Assembly: GCA_028820455.1 (NCBI GenBank)
Contig: JAPPJC010000053.1
Location: 1 to 53,676 of the forward strand
Origin: Acidimicrobiaceae bacterium
Lineage (GTDB): Bacteria > Actinomycetota > Acidimicrobiia > Acidimicrobiales > Aldehydirespiratoraceae
Direction of reading: 5' to 3'
DNA: 53,676 nucleotides
Each line of letters starts with the position of its first letter. The stretch's first letter is position 1. Under the pieces are notes generated by a model that worked only from the letters and a program-made list of their open reading frames with translations, searched no databases and was not told the origin of the DNA. Of this stretch, positions 43,841 through 53,654 are shown piece by piece. The translations under genes and the position numbers were made by a program.

Positions 43841-45250
43841 TCATCGTGGTTGCACTTCAATTTCAGGTGGCAAGGCTATTCTGTCTGCTTCACTTATATG
43901 TGACGTAGCTACAAGATCCTCAAACTTTTGAGCGTGAGGAAGTAGTCTGGTTTTTATAGAGCCGACACTATCGTTGTAAGCTTTGACGGTTCTACCAATA
44001 TTGGTTCCCAACTTCTCTATATGACTGAAATATGTTTGCAGGCGCTTATACATTTCTTTGCCTAGCTCAGCAATTTCTTGGGCGTTATCGGTTAAATTCT
44101 GTTGCTGCCAGGCAAGTGCAACAGTGCGCAAAAAAGCCAACAAAAGCCCTGGGGTGGCTATGAGCACGTGATGCTTTGCCCATACGTCGTCCCATAAGTT
44201 GGGTTGTACTTCCATGGCAGCATCAAGAATCGGATCAGCAGGAACGAACATCAGGGTAAAGTCTGGAGCAACACCTAAAGCAGCAGGGTATTCCTTCGTG
44301 CTCAGTGTTCTCGCGTGGCCGACTAGAAGTTGGGCGTGTTTTTTAAGATAGTCAGTTTGGGCTTTTCTGTCTTTGGTGCTGCGTGCCTCCAAATATGAAT
44401 GCATAGGCACTTTAGCATCGATTACTACTTTGATCCCTCCTGGTACATGCACAACAGCATCGGGACGCACTCCTTGACCTTGAGAGCTTAGACTATGTTG
44501 TTCTATGAAGTCGACGTGCGGTATCATACCCGACAACTCTAACACTCTACGTAATTGATGCTCACCCCACATACCGCGTATACGACTGGATTTCATAGAC
44601 TCACTGAGCGTGTTAGCGGCACCTCGGAGATTGCTTGCTTCGTTTCTCAGAAGGTCTAGCTCTTTTTCTAAACTTTTGTAGGCACCTTCACGTTTTTCTT
44701 CAAGTTCGTTGATGCGCTGCTGGAGCTTGTCAAGATTCTCAGACATCGGTTTGACAATAGTGGTGATAGCCTCTTGACGTTTTTCTAAATCAGAGTTGCC
44801 GATTCTCTGTTGGTTGGAGAACTGCTCTTTGGCTTGCTCCAGAAAGGTTGCGTTATTCTTCCTTATGACATCTGCTGAAATCGCTTTGAAGTGTATGTCA
44901 ATCTGTTCTCGTGCTTTAGCCAGTTCTTGAATGCGGGCTTCGTGGTCTGCTTTCAATGCTGCTAGTTGTTGCCGTGCGGTGTCACGCTCCTTATAAGTGT
45001 TATCAAGCTTTTCCAGGGTTTCGTTGTATTCCGAGCGAAGTTCTTCCAAGCACCTGGATTCTGCTTTTAGCTGAGTTTGATGAATTTTCTCTATCAAGAT
45101 AAGTTCGTTTGCTGCTTTATCATGTTCGGCCAATGTTTTAGCACATTTCGGACAGGCCTGGTGAGCTTTCAGTCTGTTTGAGCGGTATAGCCAGTAAAAT
45201 ACCACAGCCCCAAGAACAGTGATCAATAAGATGATAAGAAATATTTCCAT
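43841..45250 (-). CDS. rmuC: DNA recombination protein RmuC homolog
   Basis: A 469-residue protein with an N-terminal membrane anchor (about 2-20), a Cys pair (CPKCAK), a long coiled coil (about 40-210), then the RmuC nuclease-like domain: RIRGMWGEHQLRRVLELSGM, PDAVVHVPGGIKVVIDAKVP and FVPADPILDAAMEVQPNLWD. RmuC limits inverted-repeat recombination. It belongs to the PD-(D/E)XK fold, here with the D-(x)-DAK residues. The C-terminal part is also normal. Confidence 0.93.
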   Translation of the reverse strand: MEIFLIILLITVLGAVVFYWLYRSNRLKAHQACPKCAKTLAEHDKAANELILIEKIHQTQLKAESRCLEELRSEYNETLEKLDNTYKERDTARQQLAALKADHEARIQELAKAREQIDIHFKAISADVIRKNNATFLEQAKEQFSNQQRIGNSDLEKRQEAITTIVKPMSENLDKLQQRINELEEKREGAYKSLEKELDLLRNEASNLRGAANTLSESMKSSRIRGMWGEHQLRRVLELSGMIPHVDFIEQHSLSSQGQGVRPDAVVHVPGGIKVVIDAKVPMHSYLEARSTKDRKAQTDYLKKHAQLLVGHARTLSTKEYPAALGVAPDFTLMFVPADPILDAAMEVQPNLWDDVWAKHHVLIATPGLLLAFLRTVALAWQQQNLTDNAQEIAELGKEMYKRLQTYFSHIEKLGTNIGRTVKAYNDSVGSIKTRLLPHAQKFEDLVATSHISEADRIALPPEIEVQPR

Positions 45251-45435
45251 AAAGACATCATAAGAATCGGAGTGACAAAAAATCAGTCAGTCACCATCTG
45301 CATCCACAATCAGCTAGCCTGCCTCTATCCGCATAGAACGAAGTAAGAACATGAACACGGAATTTTGTGTACTACCGTGGTTCAACCAAAAATCACTCAC
45401 CTGCTTGAATGGTTAATCAGCGCAGATGTTTGTCG

Positions 45436-46251
45436 CTAGTTGATGACAAGGCCTACTAAAATACCCAAGCCCACAACGATGCGATATAACACGAACGGTT
45501 TAAAGTTCATGCGACTTGCCACACGCATAGTCAACCATGCTGCTAGCCATCCGGTCACTGCAGCGGTAGCAGCTCCCCAAATCATAGCAGGCCATAACAA
45601 TGTGGAAACATCTAATTCGATCAATTTATAGAAACCTGCACCTGCAATCACAGGTATTCCCATCAAAAAAGCGATTTTTACGGCCTCTTCCCGTTTAAAG
45701 CCTTGCAGTCGTGCAGCTGTGATTGTGATTCCCGATCTTGAAACTCCTGGATGTAAAGCCAGAACTTGTGCTGAACCTAACAATAAAGCAGACTTAAAAC
45801 CAAGATCTTCAACTACACGTACTGCTTTATTGGCGTAACGATCGGCCCAACCCAGTAAAACCCCAAAAACGATCAAAGCTAAAGCTATTGTAAGGGGTTG
45901 GATCGATCGCACAATAAGATCACCTAGAAGCAGTCCGACTATGGCTGCTGGAACTGTTGAAATTGCTAATGCGATTCCTGTTATGGAATCTTCATTACGA
46001 ACCCGTTGACGACCTATGACCCACAAAAAAACTGCCTCAGTGTAACGTTTTACGTCATGCCACAAATATCCTATGGCACCGACGAGAGTGCCAACATGAA
46101 CTGCCACATCAAAAGAAACAGCGGAAGAAGTGGTTAATTCCTCCCATCCGAACAACCAGCGGGTGAGATGAAGATGGCCGCTTGAGGAAATCGGCAGAAA
46201 CTCTGTTAATCCCTGTACTGCACCCAAAACAATGGCATGAAGAAATGGCAT
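45436..46251 (-). CDS. uppP: Undecaprenyl-diphosphate phosphatase
   Basis: A 271-residue polytopic enzyme that recycles the lipid carrier of peptidoglycan. ATG 46251 (MPFLHAIVLGAVQGLTEFLP) gives the standard length. The active-site motifs are EFLPISSSGHLHL and LHPGVSRSGITI. The start overlaps the tldE stop by one base (TGATG), indicating coupling. It may confer bacitracin resistance, as known for the family. Confidence 0.94.
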   Translation of the reverse strand: MPFLHAIVLGAVQGLTEFLPISSSGHLHLTRWLFGWEELTTSSAVSFDVAVHVGTLVGAIGYLWHDVKRYTEAVFLWVIGRQRVRNEDSITGIALAISTVPAAIVGLLLGDLIVRSIQPLTIALALIVFGVLLGWADRYANKAVRVVEDLGFKSALLLGSAQVLALHPGVSRSGITITAARLQGFKREEAVKIAFLMGIPVIAGAGFYKLIELDVSTLLWPAMIWGAATAAVTGWLAAWLTMRVASRMNFKPFVLYRIVVGLGILVGLVIN

Positions 46252-47603
46252 CAAGTACCAGACATCACCACATCGTCTATTGCCAAACTCATGCCAGCAG
46301 CGTTCATAGGCAGCCACTTCAAGTCAGAACCCACTTCTATCACATTCAATAGCAAGCGTTGTAGCGTGCTGGCGATAGTTACTTCTCTCACTGGTTCGGC
46401 TAGAGCACCGTTGCGTATGCGTATGCCTTGAGCACCTATGGAGAAGTCTCCTGATACCAAGTTGATGCCGCTATGTAGTCCTACCACGTTTTGTACAAGT
46501 AACCCGTCGGTTATATCAGCTATCATTTCTGCTTGTGAACGTTTACCCGGCAGTAGTTGTAATGCGTGGGCACCTACGGATGGCATCCCCATGAAACCAG
46601 CTCGCACCGCAGATCCGGTACCGTCCATTCCAGCGCGTCGAGCAGTGTATGAGTCATACAAAAAAGAACACAGCACGCCGTCAACGATTAGAGGTATTCT
46701 TCGGGTTGCCAGTCCTTCAGCATCGATTGGGCTAGCGGAATAAGCCAAAGGATTAGTAGCGTCGTCTGTAAGAGTGATCAAAGGAGCTGCGATTAACGTG
46801 TTAAGTTTGTCGGTGAACAGGGAACGACCTTTCAATACCGACTCTCCATTGAGTGTTGCTCCTATAATGCCCACGAATCTAGCTGCAACATGAGGATCCA
46901 AGACAATAGAAACACGTCCGGAGGGTAGCTGTTTAGCACCTAGGAGACGTGTAGCGCGTTCAGCGGCATCACTAGCAGCTTCAAGCACAGAAAGATCATC
47001 CGGATGACGTGCCACTGAGTAGCCCAGACCGCTTTGAGTGTCATTTTTGTCTTCAGCTAAACTTTGAACCACCAGGAAACAATTGGTTTCTTGTGATTCA
47101 GCGGCAACCCCGGAAGATGTTGCAACGGCGTTCGAACAGATAGTGTCATAGTAATCAGCAGTTTCGATATTTTTGATTCTTGGATCTGCCGATAGTGCGG
47201 CTTTTTCCAACTCCAAAGCTAGTTCTACTTTTTTTTCTGTAGTGTATGTTTGCAGGTCCGCCCGATACAAGTCAAGTGAAACTGGCTCTACCCCATCAGG
47301 GGTTGCGACACCTGCAAATTCATCAACGCTTGCAAATCGACAGTTATCGCGAGCTTCTTGCAAGGTATTCTGTAGTGTTCCGTCATCGAGGCTTACCGCA
47401 TAAGAAAAACCTTGACGACCTTTGTTCACAACACGTATGCCTATTCCTTGCACTGTGGCTGAGGTTAAAGATTCCACCTCATTCTCATAGGCTCGTATTT
47501 CGGTTTCCCGTTCCTTTACTGCGTACGCCTCTATACTCTCGCCTGGTTTCGCACAATCGACGATTTCAACTACTGTGTCTAACAGACTGTTGTTTCGGGT
47601 CAT
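46251..47603 (-). CDS. tldE: TldD/PmbA family protease subunit TldE
   Basis: 450 residues from ATG 47603, which overlaps the tldD stop by ATGA. This is the non-catalytic partner of TldD in the metalloprotease that processes peptides such as microcins and some RiPPs. It has the shared N-terminal block (IEAYAVKERETEIRAYENEV) and VQGIGIRVVNKGRQGFSYA but lacks the HExxxH zinc motif. NVVGLHSGINLVSGDFSIGA near the C-terminus is typical. No RiPP precursor is visible nearby. Confidence 0.9.
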   Translation of the reverse strand: MTRNNSLLDTVVEIVDCAKPGESIEAYAVKERETEIRAYENEVESLTSATVQGIGIRVVNKGRQGFSYAVSLDDGTLQNTLQEARDNCRFASVDEFAGVATPDGVEPVSLDLYRADLQTYTTEKKVELALELEKAALSADPRIKNIETADYYDTICSNAVATSSGVAAESQETNCFLVVQSLAEDKNDTQSGLGYSVARHPDDLSVLEAASDAAERATRLLGAKQLPSGRVSIVLDPHVAARFVGIIGATLNGESVLKGRSLFTDKLNTLIAAPLITLTDDATNPLAYSASPIDAEGLATRRIPLIVDGVLCSFLYDSYTARRAGMDGTGSAVRAGFMGMPSVGAHALQLLPGKRSQAEMIADITDGLLVQNVVGLHSGINLVSGDFSIGAQGIRIRNGALAEPVREVTIASTLQRLLLNVIEVGSDLKWLPMNAAGMSLAIDDVVMSGT

Positions 47604-49000
47604 GCTGTAGTGCCACCTATAGTCAGTGACGCCACACGTAATGTAGGGGTTCCGTCTCCCACGGGTACTCCTTGGCCGTCTTTGCCACATAATCCTGGTG
47701 AACCCATAGCGAAGTCATTTCCCAATGCATCTATGCTCATTAGAACTTCGGGCCCGTTGCCTATCAGGTTGCCTTCACGGATAGGTTCTGCAATACGCCC
47801 GTTTTCAATCATATAAGCTTCGGTCATACCGAAGACAAAATCACCGTTAGTCGTGTTGACCTGGCCACCACCGAGTTGAGCTATATAAATCCCATAATCA
47901 GTGTCAGCGATGATATCATCAGGGTCAATAGTCCCGTTAGCGACGTAAGTATTCGTCATACGAACCATCGGTAAACAGCGGAAATCTTGTCGTCGTCCAT
48001 TGCCGGAGCTTTGACGCCCATTTTTGTGTGCGCGGTTGCGATCCCACATGTAGTCAGTCAACATTCCGTCGCTTATAAGAACATTACGAGCAGCGGGTTT
48101 CCCTTCATCGTCAATGGCGTAGTGACCCCATTCTTTAGCCATAGTGCCGTCATCGATCAGCGTCACAGAGTCTGCTGCTACTTTTTCTCCTAAACGCCCG
48201 GTGAATGCTGAAGCCGATTTTGCGACAAAGTCCGCTTCAAGTCCGTGTCCACAGGCTTCGTGAAACAGTACACCACCGCTACCTGCGCTTACTACTACAG
48301 GCATGGAGCCGCTTGGAGCAGGTCGGGCTGTGAGTTTGGTAATAGCTCGACGAGCTGCACGCCGCGACAAACTAGCCAAATCATAGGTATCAAAAACTTC
48401 AAAGCCACTGGTTTGTCCGATGGTCTGTCTTCCGGTTTGTAGTCCTGTATCACCGGAAGCAACACAAGACACTGAGAACATGGTGCGTATTTGGTCATCG
48501 GATACGAATAGTCCTTCGCTGTTGGCTACCAGTATGCGACGTCGAGTATCGTTATAGTGAGCAGATACTTGGATGATCGAACCATCGGTAGAGCGAGCAG
48601 CGTCATCAGCAGTTCTAAGCAATTCCACTTTGGAAGATTTGGAAACATCAGATGGCAATATCCCAATCTCTGAACGTACCGTAGGTAGTGGTGTGCTGCT
48701 GCTTTGTACTGGTACTGGGGTAGCTCCGGTGTTACTGTTTTTGGCTATGGCCGCAGCAGTAACAGCCGCTTCGATCAGGCTTGGTTCGCTTAGGTCTGCA
48801 GTATGAGCAAAACCAGTGGTTTCACCTTGTACCACTCTGATTCCTGCTCCCCGATCATGGCCAGATCTGACCTCTTCAACACGTCCATCATCGAGTGCGG
48901 CAGAGCATGAACGTTTATCTTCTACAAATATTTCTGCAAACTCTCCACCGGTACGTAATGCGGCAGCGAGTACGTTATTGATAATATCGGATGCTAGCAT
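47600..49000 (-). CDS. tldD: TldD family metalloprotease
   Basis: 466 residues from ATG 49000 (MLASDIINNVLAAALRTGGE). The zinc site HExxxH is in LFHEACGHGLEADFVAK, with a later Cys in SPGLCGKDGQGVPVGDG that matches the third ligand region. It forms the active subunit with TldE, encoded next. The ATG is chosen because the longer frame runs into the divergent dxs control region. A 97-bp gap separates it from divergent dxs. Confidence 0.92.
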   Translation of the reverse strand: MLASDIINNVLAAALRTGGEFAEIFVEDKRSCSAALDDGRVEEVRSGHDRGAGIRVVQGETTGFAHTADLSEPSLIEAAVTAAAIAKNSNTGATPVPVQSSSTPLPTVRSEIGILPSDVSKSSKVELLRTADDAARSTDGSIIQVSAHYNDTRRRILVANSEGLFVSDDQIRTMFSVSCVASGDTGLQTGRQTIGQTSGFEVFDTYDLASLSRRAARRAITKLTARPAPSGSMPVVVSAGSGGVLFHEACGHGLEADFVAKSASAFTGRLGEKVAADSVTLIDDGTMAKEWGHYAIDDEGKPAARNVLISDGMLTDYMWDRNRAHKNGRQSSGNGRRQDFRCLPMVRMTNTYVANGTIDPDDIIADTDYGIYIAQLGGGQVNTTNGDFVFGMTEAYMIENGRIAEPIREGNLIGNGPEVLMSIDALGNDFAMGSPGLCGKDGQGVPVGDGTPTLRVASLTIGGTTA

Positions 49001-49097
49001 CAAGATTATTGTAGTTGATATTATTGATAGTTGATGCAATAACGCATTGCAACCATCGTCCATACCCTCAATATGGATCCCAAGAGGCAGCCAGATA

Positions 49098-50939
49098 ATG
49101 AAAATTGATACAATCAAAAGTCCCAACGACCTGCTAGGCCGGTCTTATGAGGAGCTTGACGATCTCTGTTCCCAGATTCGTGCCAGAATCATTGAAGTAG
49201 TCAACAGACACGGAGGCCATCTCGGCCCGAATCTCGGCGTTGTAGAACTCACAGTAGCGTTACATCGTGTGTTTCGTTCGCCTCATGATGTGATCCTCTG
49301 GGATACAGGTCATCAAGCTTATGTTCACAAGATGCTCACTGGCCGTTTAGGTGACTTTGATACGTTACGGCAAGCTGGTGGACTTTCAGGATATCCGTCA
49401 CAAGCAGAGTCAGGACACGACTGGATTGAGAATAGTCATGCGTCGACGGCTTTGTCTTATGCGCATGGCATTGCGACTGCTTTTGCAATCAATGACTCGC
49501 GTCGCAGGGTAGTCGCTGTTGTAGGTGATGGAGCTATGACCGGAGGTATGGCCTATGAGGGGCTTAACAATTTAGGTCACAGCAACAGCAACGTAGTCAT
49601 CGTGTTCAATGATAACGGCCGTAGCTATGCGCCGACCGTGTCGAAGTTAAGTGAAAGCTTGATAAGAATTCTGTCTAATCCTGCTTATATGCAGTATAAA
49701 GCCCGTATCGAACAGATTACAGAACGTATGCCTTGGGCGGGGGAAATGGTAAAGCGTAGTATGAAGATGTCGAGGGCGGCTATTCGAGAGTTGTGGGAAC
49801 CGAGCGTCTTCTTTGAAGATCTCGGAGTGCATTACATAGGCCCCTTTGATGGTCATGATATAGCCAGTCTTGAGGAGGCTCTTACCAATGCTTCCGGTTT
49901 TGATGGACCCGTGTTGGTGCATGTGTTGACAATGAAAGGCAAAGGCTATGAGCCTGCTGAAGCCGACAACATTAAACATATGCATGATACAGGGTCAATG
50001 TCTCCTAGCTCATACACGGCTATGTTCTCTGATACTTTGGTAGAGCTTGCGGAACAGCATCCGGAGTTGATCGCCATAACCGCTGCCATGCCCGACTCCA
50101 CTGGCTTGCTTCCCTTCAAAGAGCATTTCAGCGACCGTTTTATCGATGTCGGTATAGCTGAGCAGCATGCTGTGACAGCAGCAACTGGAATGGCTTTAGC
50201 GGGTTTGCGCCCGGTGATAGCTGTTTACAGTACGTTCTTGAGTAGAGCCTTTGACCAAGTAAATCTTGACTGCGGTTTGCATAAGGCTCCTGTGATATTT
50301 TGTCTTGATCGGGCTGGGATAACTGGTGATGACGGACCCTCTCACCATGGGATATTCGATATGGTGCTGCTCACCAAAATACCGGGTATGACCGTATTGG
50401 CTCCTTCTTCACTTCAGGAATTAAAGCAAATGATGCATGATGCTATGGCGATAAAGACTGGGCCTGTGGCTATTCGTTGGCCCAAAACAGCAGCGCGGAA
50501 TGTTGCAGAAGATCAGGTGGGTGCTGGGTTGCGCGCCCGGCAGGTACGTGAAGGCGACGACACAGTCTGCCTAATAGGTGTTGGCAAAATGTTAGAAGCA
50601 TGTGAGCAGGCTGCCAGTATTTTGTCTGTTGAAGGAATCAACGCAACGGTTTGGGACCCACGAGTGGTACGACCATTGTGCGATGAGATGCTGAAAGACG
50701 CGTACCGCCACAAACTTGTGGTTACTGTTGAAGACGGTCTGTGCGAGGGAGGTGCCGGTTCCGGCTTCCGAGCTGCTTTGGACTCAGTTGGGGTTGCTGG
50801 TGAGCAAGACCGCCCTCGTGTTGTCTTGCTGGGAGTTCCTCTAAAATACATACCACACGGCAAGGCTGATGATATTCTAGCTCAGTTAGGCCTTGATGGT
50901 GCCGGAATAGCAGCAACAGTACGACTAAAACTGGATTAG
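49098..50939 (+). CDS. dxs: 1-deoxy-D-xylulose-5-phosphate synthase
   Basis: The first enzyme of the MEP isoprenoid pathway; a TPP-dependent transketolase-like enzyme. 613 residues from ATG 49098 (AAGAGG upstream). Motifs are VELTVALHRVFRSPHDVI, WDTGHQAYVHKMLTGR, the TPP motif GDGAMTGGMAYEGLNN, the catalytic-base region FIDVGIAEQHAVTAATGMAL and DRAGITGDDGPSHHG. The upstream ATG 49047 would add 17 residues not expected in the family. It supplies the pathway that ends at ispH. Confidence 0.95.
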   Translation: MKIDTIKSPNDLLGRSYEELDDLCSQIRARIIEVVNRHGGHLGPNLGVVELTVALHRVFRSPHDVILWDTGHQAYVHKMLTGRLGDFDTLRQAGGLSGYPSQAESGHDWIENSHASTALSYAHGIATAFAINDSRRRVVAVVGDGAMTGGMAYEGLNNLGHSNSNVVIVFNDNGRSYAPTVSKLSESLIRILSNPAYMQYKARIEQITERMPWAGEMVKRSMKMSRAAIRELWEPSVFFEDLGVHYIGPFDGHDIASLEEALTNASGFDGPVLVHVLTMKGKGYEPAEADNIKHMHDTGSMSPSSYTAMFSDTLVELAEQHPELIAITAAMPDSTGLLPFKEHFSDRFIDVGIAEQHAVTAATGMALAGLRPVIAVYSTFLSRAFDQVNLDCGLHKAPVIFCLDRAGITGDDGPSHHGIFDMVLLTKIPGMTVLAPSSLQELKQMMHDAMAIKTGPVAIRWPKTAARNVAEDQVGAGLRARQVREGDDTVCLIGVGKMLEACEQAASILSVEGINATVWDPRVVRPLCDEMLKDAYRHKLVVTVEDGLCEGGAGSGFRAALDSVGVAGEQDRPRVVLLGVPLKYIPHGKADDILAQLGLDGAGIAATVRLKLD

Positions 50940-50961
50940 TGGATTCGTGGATTCGCTAGTG

Positions 50962-50994
50962 TTACAATTACGATCTTTTATTACAATTACGATC
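50962..50994. repeat. Short direct repeat between dxs and asnS
   Basis: ttacaattacgatc occurs at 50962-50975 and 50981-50994. An 8-bp tandem, gtggattc, precedes it at 50939-50954. Both lie in the 64-bp convergent gap. Confidence 0.85.
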
Positions 50995-51003
50995 CTTGAA
51001 GGG

Positions 51004-52329
51004 TTATGGGTGTATTTTGCGCCCGAACATGCGTGGAAAGCCAATGAAGTCTCTTACGTGATACCCTTGTGCGATCCAACGTAGAAATCGTTCGAACCCT
51101 AAGCCGAAACCCGCCTGTGGTGCTGCTCCGAGATTACGGAGGTCTCGCACCCACTGATAGCGCGAATCTTTTTCGCGGCCTTTTTCAAGCATCCGCTCAT
51201 CCAGCTCCGCTAGATCTGAGATTTTCTCAGCCACTCCCAAAAGTTCTCCGTAATCACCTGGAGCTAGTAGATCAGCAGTCATAGTTAGTTCGTCATCGTC
51301 CGGGTCGATCACATAGGGGAAAGGCTCAATCGTTCTAGGCATCCCCACAACCCAGAACGGAGTATCAAATCGAGTGCCCAACACGTTTTGACGATCTGGC
51401 GACAAACTACTCCCAAATTGCATGGTTTTACCAGTTGTTTCGGATATTAGACCACAAGCCTCGCGGTAGCTGATCCGAGGAAATGGACCTTCAGGGAGCG
51501 GTTTACACACAGATCCTCCAAAGGTGCTTATCAATGATCTCAGGTTTTGAGAAAAAGCTACTCCTTGTTGTATTAGATCTTCCACTACGCCCATCATTCT
51601 TTCTCTATCACAAAAGGCAATTCCGGCTTTGATATGCCAGTACTCCATAAGATGACGGCGGCCTCGACTTTTTTCTTTTCGAAAACTGGGGCCGATGTTG
51701 TAGACACGGTCAAGTCCATGAATCGCAGCTTCAAGATAGAAACCAACACACTGGGTCAGGAAAACATTCTCACCGTGTATTTCAAGATCAATCGCTGTTT
51801 TGTCCTGATAGATGGGTATGGGCGTCAGAACCGGTGCAGTGAATTCAACAAAATCGTTCTCCCGAAACCACCTGTGAAAGAAACCCAGCAGTTCGTGTCG
51901 GAGAAGCATCGCCGCGCGGATTTTTGGGTTGCGCATATACATATGCTGATTGGTCAACTTATGATCGGTCAAGCCAGAAGCATCTAGATCAGCTGTTCTC
52001 GGAGAAGGAGACATCGGTTTTATAACCGGCCCCACAACTTCAATGTATTCGCAGATAAGGTCAGGAGGAAGTTGAGGGTTGTCTTTTCGTGTTGCTATCT
52101 TTCCCTCTACCACTATCGCAGCCTCAGGTTTGAGGAGCGACTGCAGGCCGTCGGTTGCTTTGAGCAGTTCACGTGAAACAACACATTGGATTGATGATTT
52201 ACTGTTTTCCAGGTCAAAAAACGTTAAGCTGCCATGTTTGCGCAGTCTCACAATCCAACCTTGCAGGTTCACATGTGTACCGTCTTCTAAGGTGATAGCG
52301 TCGTCTATTTTAAGGGGGTGGGATATCAT
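51004..52329 (-). CDS. asnS: Asparaginyl-tRNA synthetase
   Basis: A class IIb synthetase, 441 residues. The N-terminal OB-fold anticodon domain contains VNLQGWIVRLRKHGSLTFFD. The catalytic core has motif 2 IGPSFRKEKSRGRRHLMEYW and motif 3 GLGFERFLRWIAQ. Its presence means Asn-tRNA can be made directly. It overlaps aspS by ATGA and both proteins end alike (KIHP and RIHP), consistent with an ancient tandem paralogue pair. Confidence 0.92.
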   Translation of the reverse strand: MISHPLKIDDAITLEDGTHVNLQGWIVRLRKHGSLTFFDLENSKSSIQCVVSRELLKATDGLQSLLKPEAAIVVEGKIATRKDNPQLPPDLICEYIEVVGPVIKPMSPSPRTADLDASGLTDHKLTNQHMYMRNPKIRAAMLLRHELLGFFHRWFRENDFVEFTAPVLTPIPIYQDKTAIDLEIHGENVFLTQCVGFYLEAAIHGLDRVYNIGPSFRKEKSRGRRHLMEYWHIKAGIAFCDRERMMGVVEDLIQQGVAFSQNLRSLISTFGGSVCKPLPEGPFPRISYREACGLISETTGKTMQFGSSLSPDRQNVLGTRFDTPFWVVGMPRTIEPFPYVIDPDDDELTMTADLLAPGDYGELLGVAEKISDLAELDERMLEKGREKDSRYQWVRDLRNLGAAPQAGFGLGFERFLRWIAQGYHVRDFIGFPRMFGRKIHP

Positions 52330-53654
52330 GGGTGTATTCTATTAGGGCCTCGGTATAGGTATGTCACTTCGCGTACGTTTCGGATTCCCAGTAGAATCAT
52401 CAGAATCCGTGTGAGACCTAATCCAAATCCACCATGAGGGGGACATCCATATTTGAAAAAATTAAGATAATAGGCAATTTCATCATATCCTATCCCCTTT
52501 TCTTCTGCCTGAGATAAAAGCATGTCGTAGCGATGTTCTCGTTGAGCACCGGTGGTAATCTCCAATCCCTTCCAAATAAGATCAAAGCCTTTTGTAAGAC
52601 CTGATCCATCCTCATATCGCATATGATAGAAAGCTCTAACTGCCGGTGGGTAGTCGGTGACGAATACAAACTCATGACCGTGAGTTTCTTTGACATGCTC
52701 GGCGAGTCGGCGTTCAGCTTCCGGGTCTAAATCTCCATCTGCACGTGGGATAGAATACCCCCTGTCAGCTACGATCTGCACAGCATCAGCGTGTTTGATT
52801 CTTGGAAATGGCCGCTCAGGGACAACAACGTCCACACCGAACGTATCATGAATCACATCCCCGAATTGTTCCTTGACAGCTGTGAGAGCAGCTACTAGCA
52901 TACGCTCCTCCAAGTCCATCACGTCATGGTGACCGTCAACCCACGAGATTTCAACGTCGACACTTGTGAACTCAGTATCATGCCGCGAGGTGAAAGATGG
53001 ATTAGCCCTGAAAACAGGTGCTATCTCAAAAACCCGTTCGAAGCCGGCTGCCATTGCCATCTGCTTGTAAAACTGAGGCGATTGCGCAAGATATGCGTGG
53101 CCATCGAAATAATCCAACCGAAACAACTCGCCACCGCTTTCGCTGGCTGAGGCCATGATTTTAGGTGAATGTATCTCTATGAAGCCTTCTTCAATCCACA
53201 GTAAGCGGAAGGCGTGTTCCAGCAATGTTTGGATCTTGAAAATCAGCGTATTCTGTGGTTGACGTAAATCCACGAAACGCCAGTCAAGCCGTTTGTCTAA
53301 ACCGGTGTCTTCGTCAATGGGTAGTGGGCTTGTGGCGATCGATGCTATTGCTAGTTCCTCAAGCTGGATTTCGAGTCCCCCCAGCTTGACAATTTTGTTG
53401 TCGACTAGTTTGCCCGTCACCGTTACTGCTGTGCCTATGGTAAGTTGCTTCAGGTCTTCGGTGTAAGGAGTCTCATCTGTGGAGTCAGCTACGACTTGCA
53501 CGGCTGCTGTCTTATCGCGGATGATTACGAACACTACCGCACTATGATCACGTATCGTTTCAACAAATCCGCAGACAGTCACCCGACCACGAGGATGTGT
53601 TTTCAGATCAGCGATAGCTGTTGGCTTTGATTGTGCGGGACTGGCATGAGGCAT
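52326..53654 (-). CDS. aspS: Aspartyl-tRNA synthetase, archaeal/eukaryal-type
   Basis: 442 residues, much shorter than the usual bacterial AspRS of nearly 600, because the GAD insertion domain is missing. The OB domain (GRVTVCGFVETIRDHSAVVF) is followed by the class II core: LAQSPQFYKQMAMAAGFERV, VFRANPSFTSRHDTEFTSVD, and motif 3 GFGLGLTRILMILLGI. The RHDTEFT segment indicates Asp rather than Asn. It is upstream of asnS with an ATGA overlap. Whether it discriminates tRNA-Asp from tRNA-Asn cannot be told here; the neighbouring asnS suggests it can. Confidence 0.9.
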   Translation of the reverse strand: MPHASPAQSKPTAIADLKTHPRGRVTVCGFVETIRDHSAVVFVIIRDKTAAVQVVADSTDETPYTEDLKQLTIGTAVTVTGKLVDNKIVKLGGLEIQLEELAIASIATSPLPIDEDTGLDKRLDWRFVDLRQPQNTLIFKIQTLLEHAFRLLWIEEGFIEIHSPKIMASASESGGELFRLDYFDGHAYLAQSPQFYKQMAMAAGFERVFEIAPVFRANPSFTSRHDTEFTSVDVEISWVDGHHDVMDLEERMLVAALTAVKEQFGDVIHDTFGVDVVVPERPFPRIKHADAVQIVADRGYSIPRADGDLDPEAERRLAEHVKETHGHEFVFVTDYPPAVRAFYHMRYEDGSGLTKGFDLIWKGLEITTGAQREHRYDMLLSQAEEKGIGYDEIAYYLNFFKYGCPPHGGFGLGLTRILMILLGIRNVREVTYLYRGPNRIHP

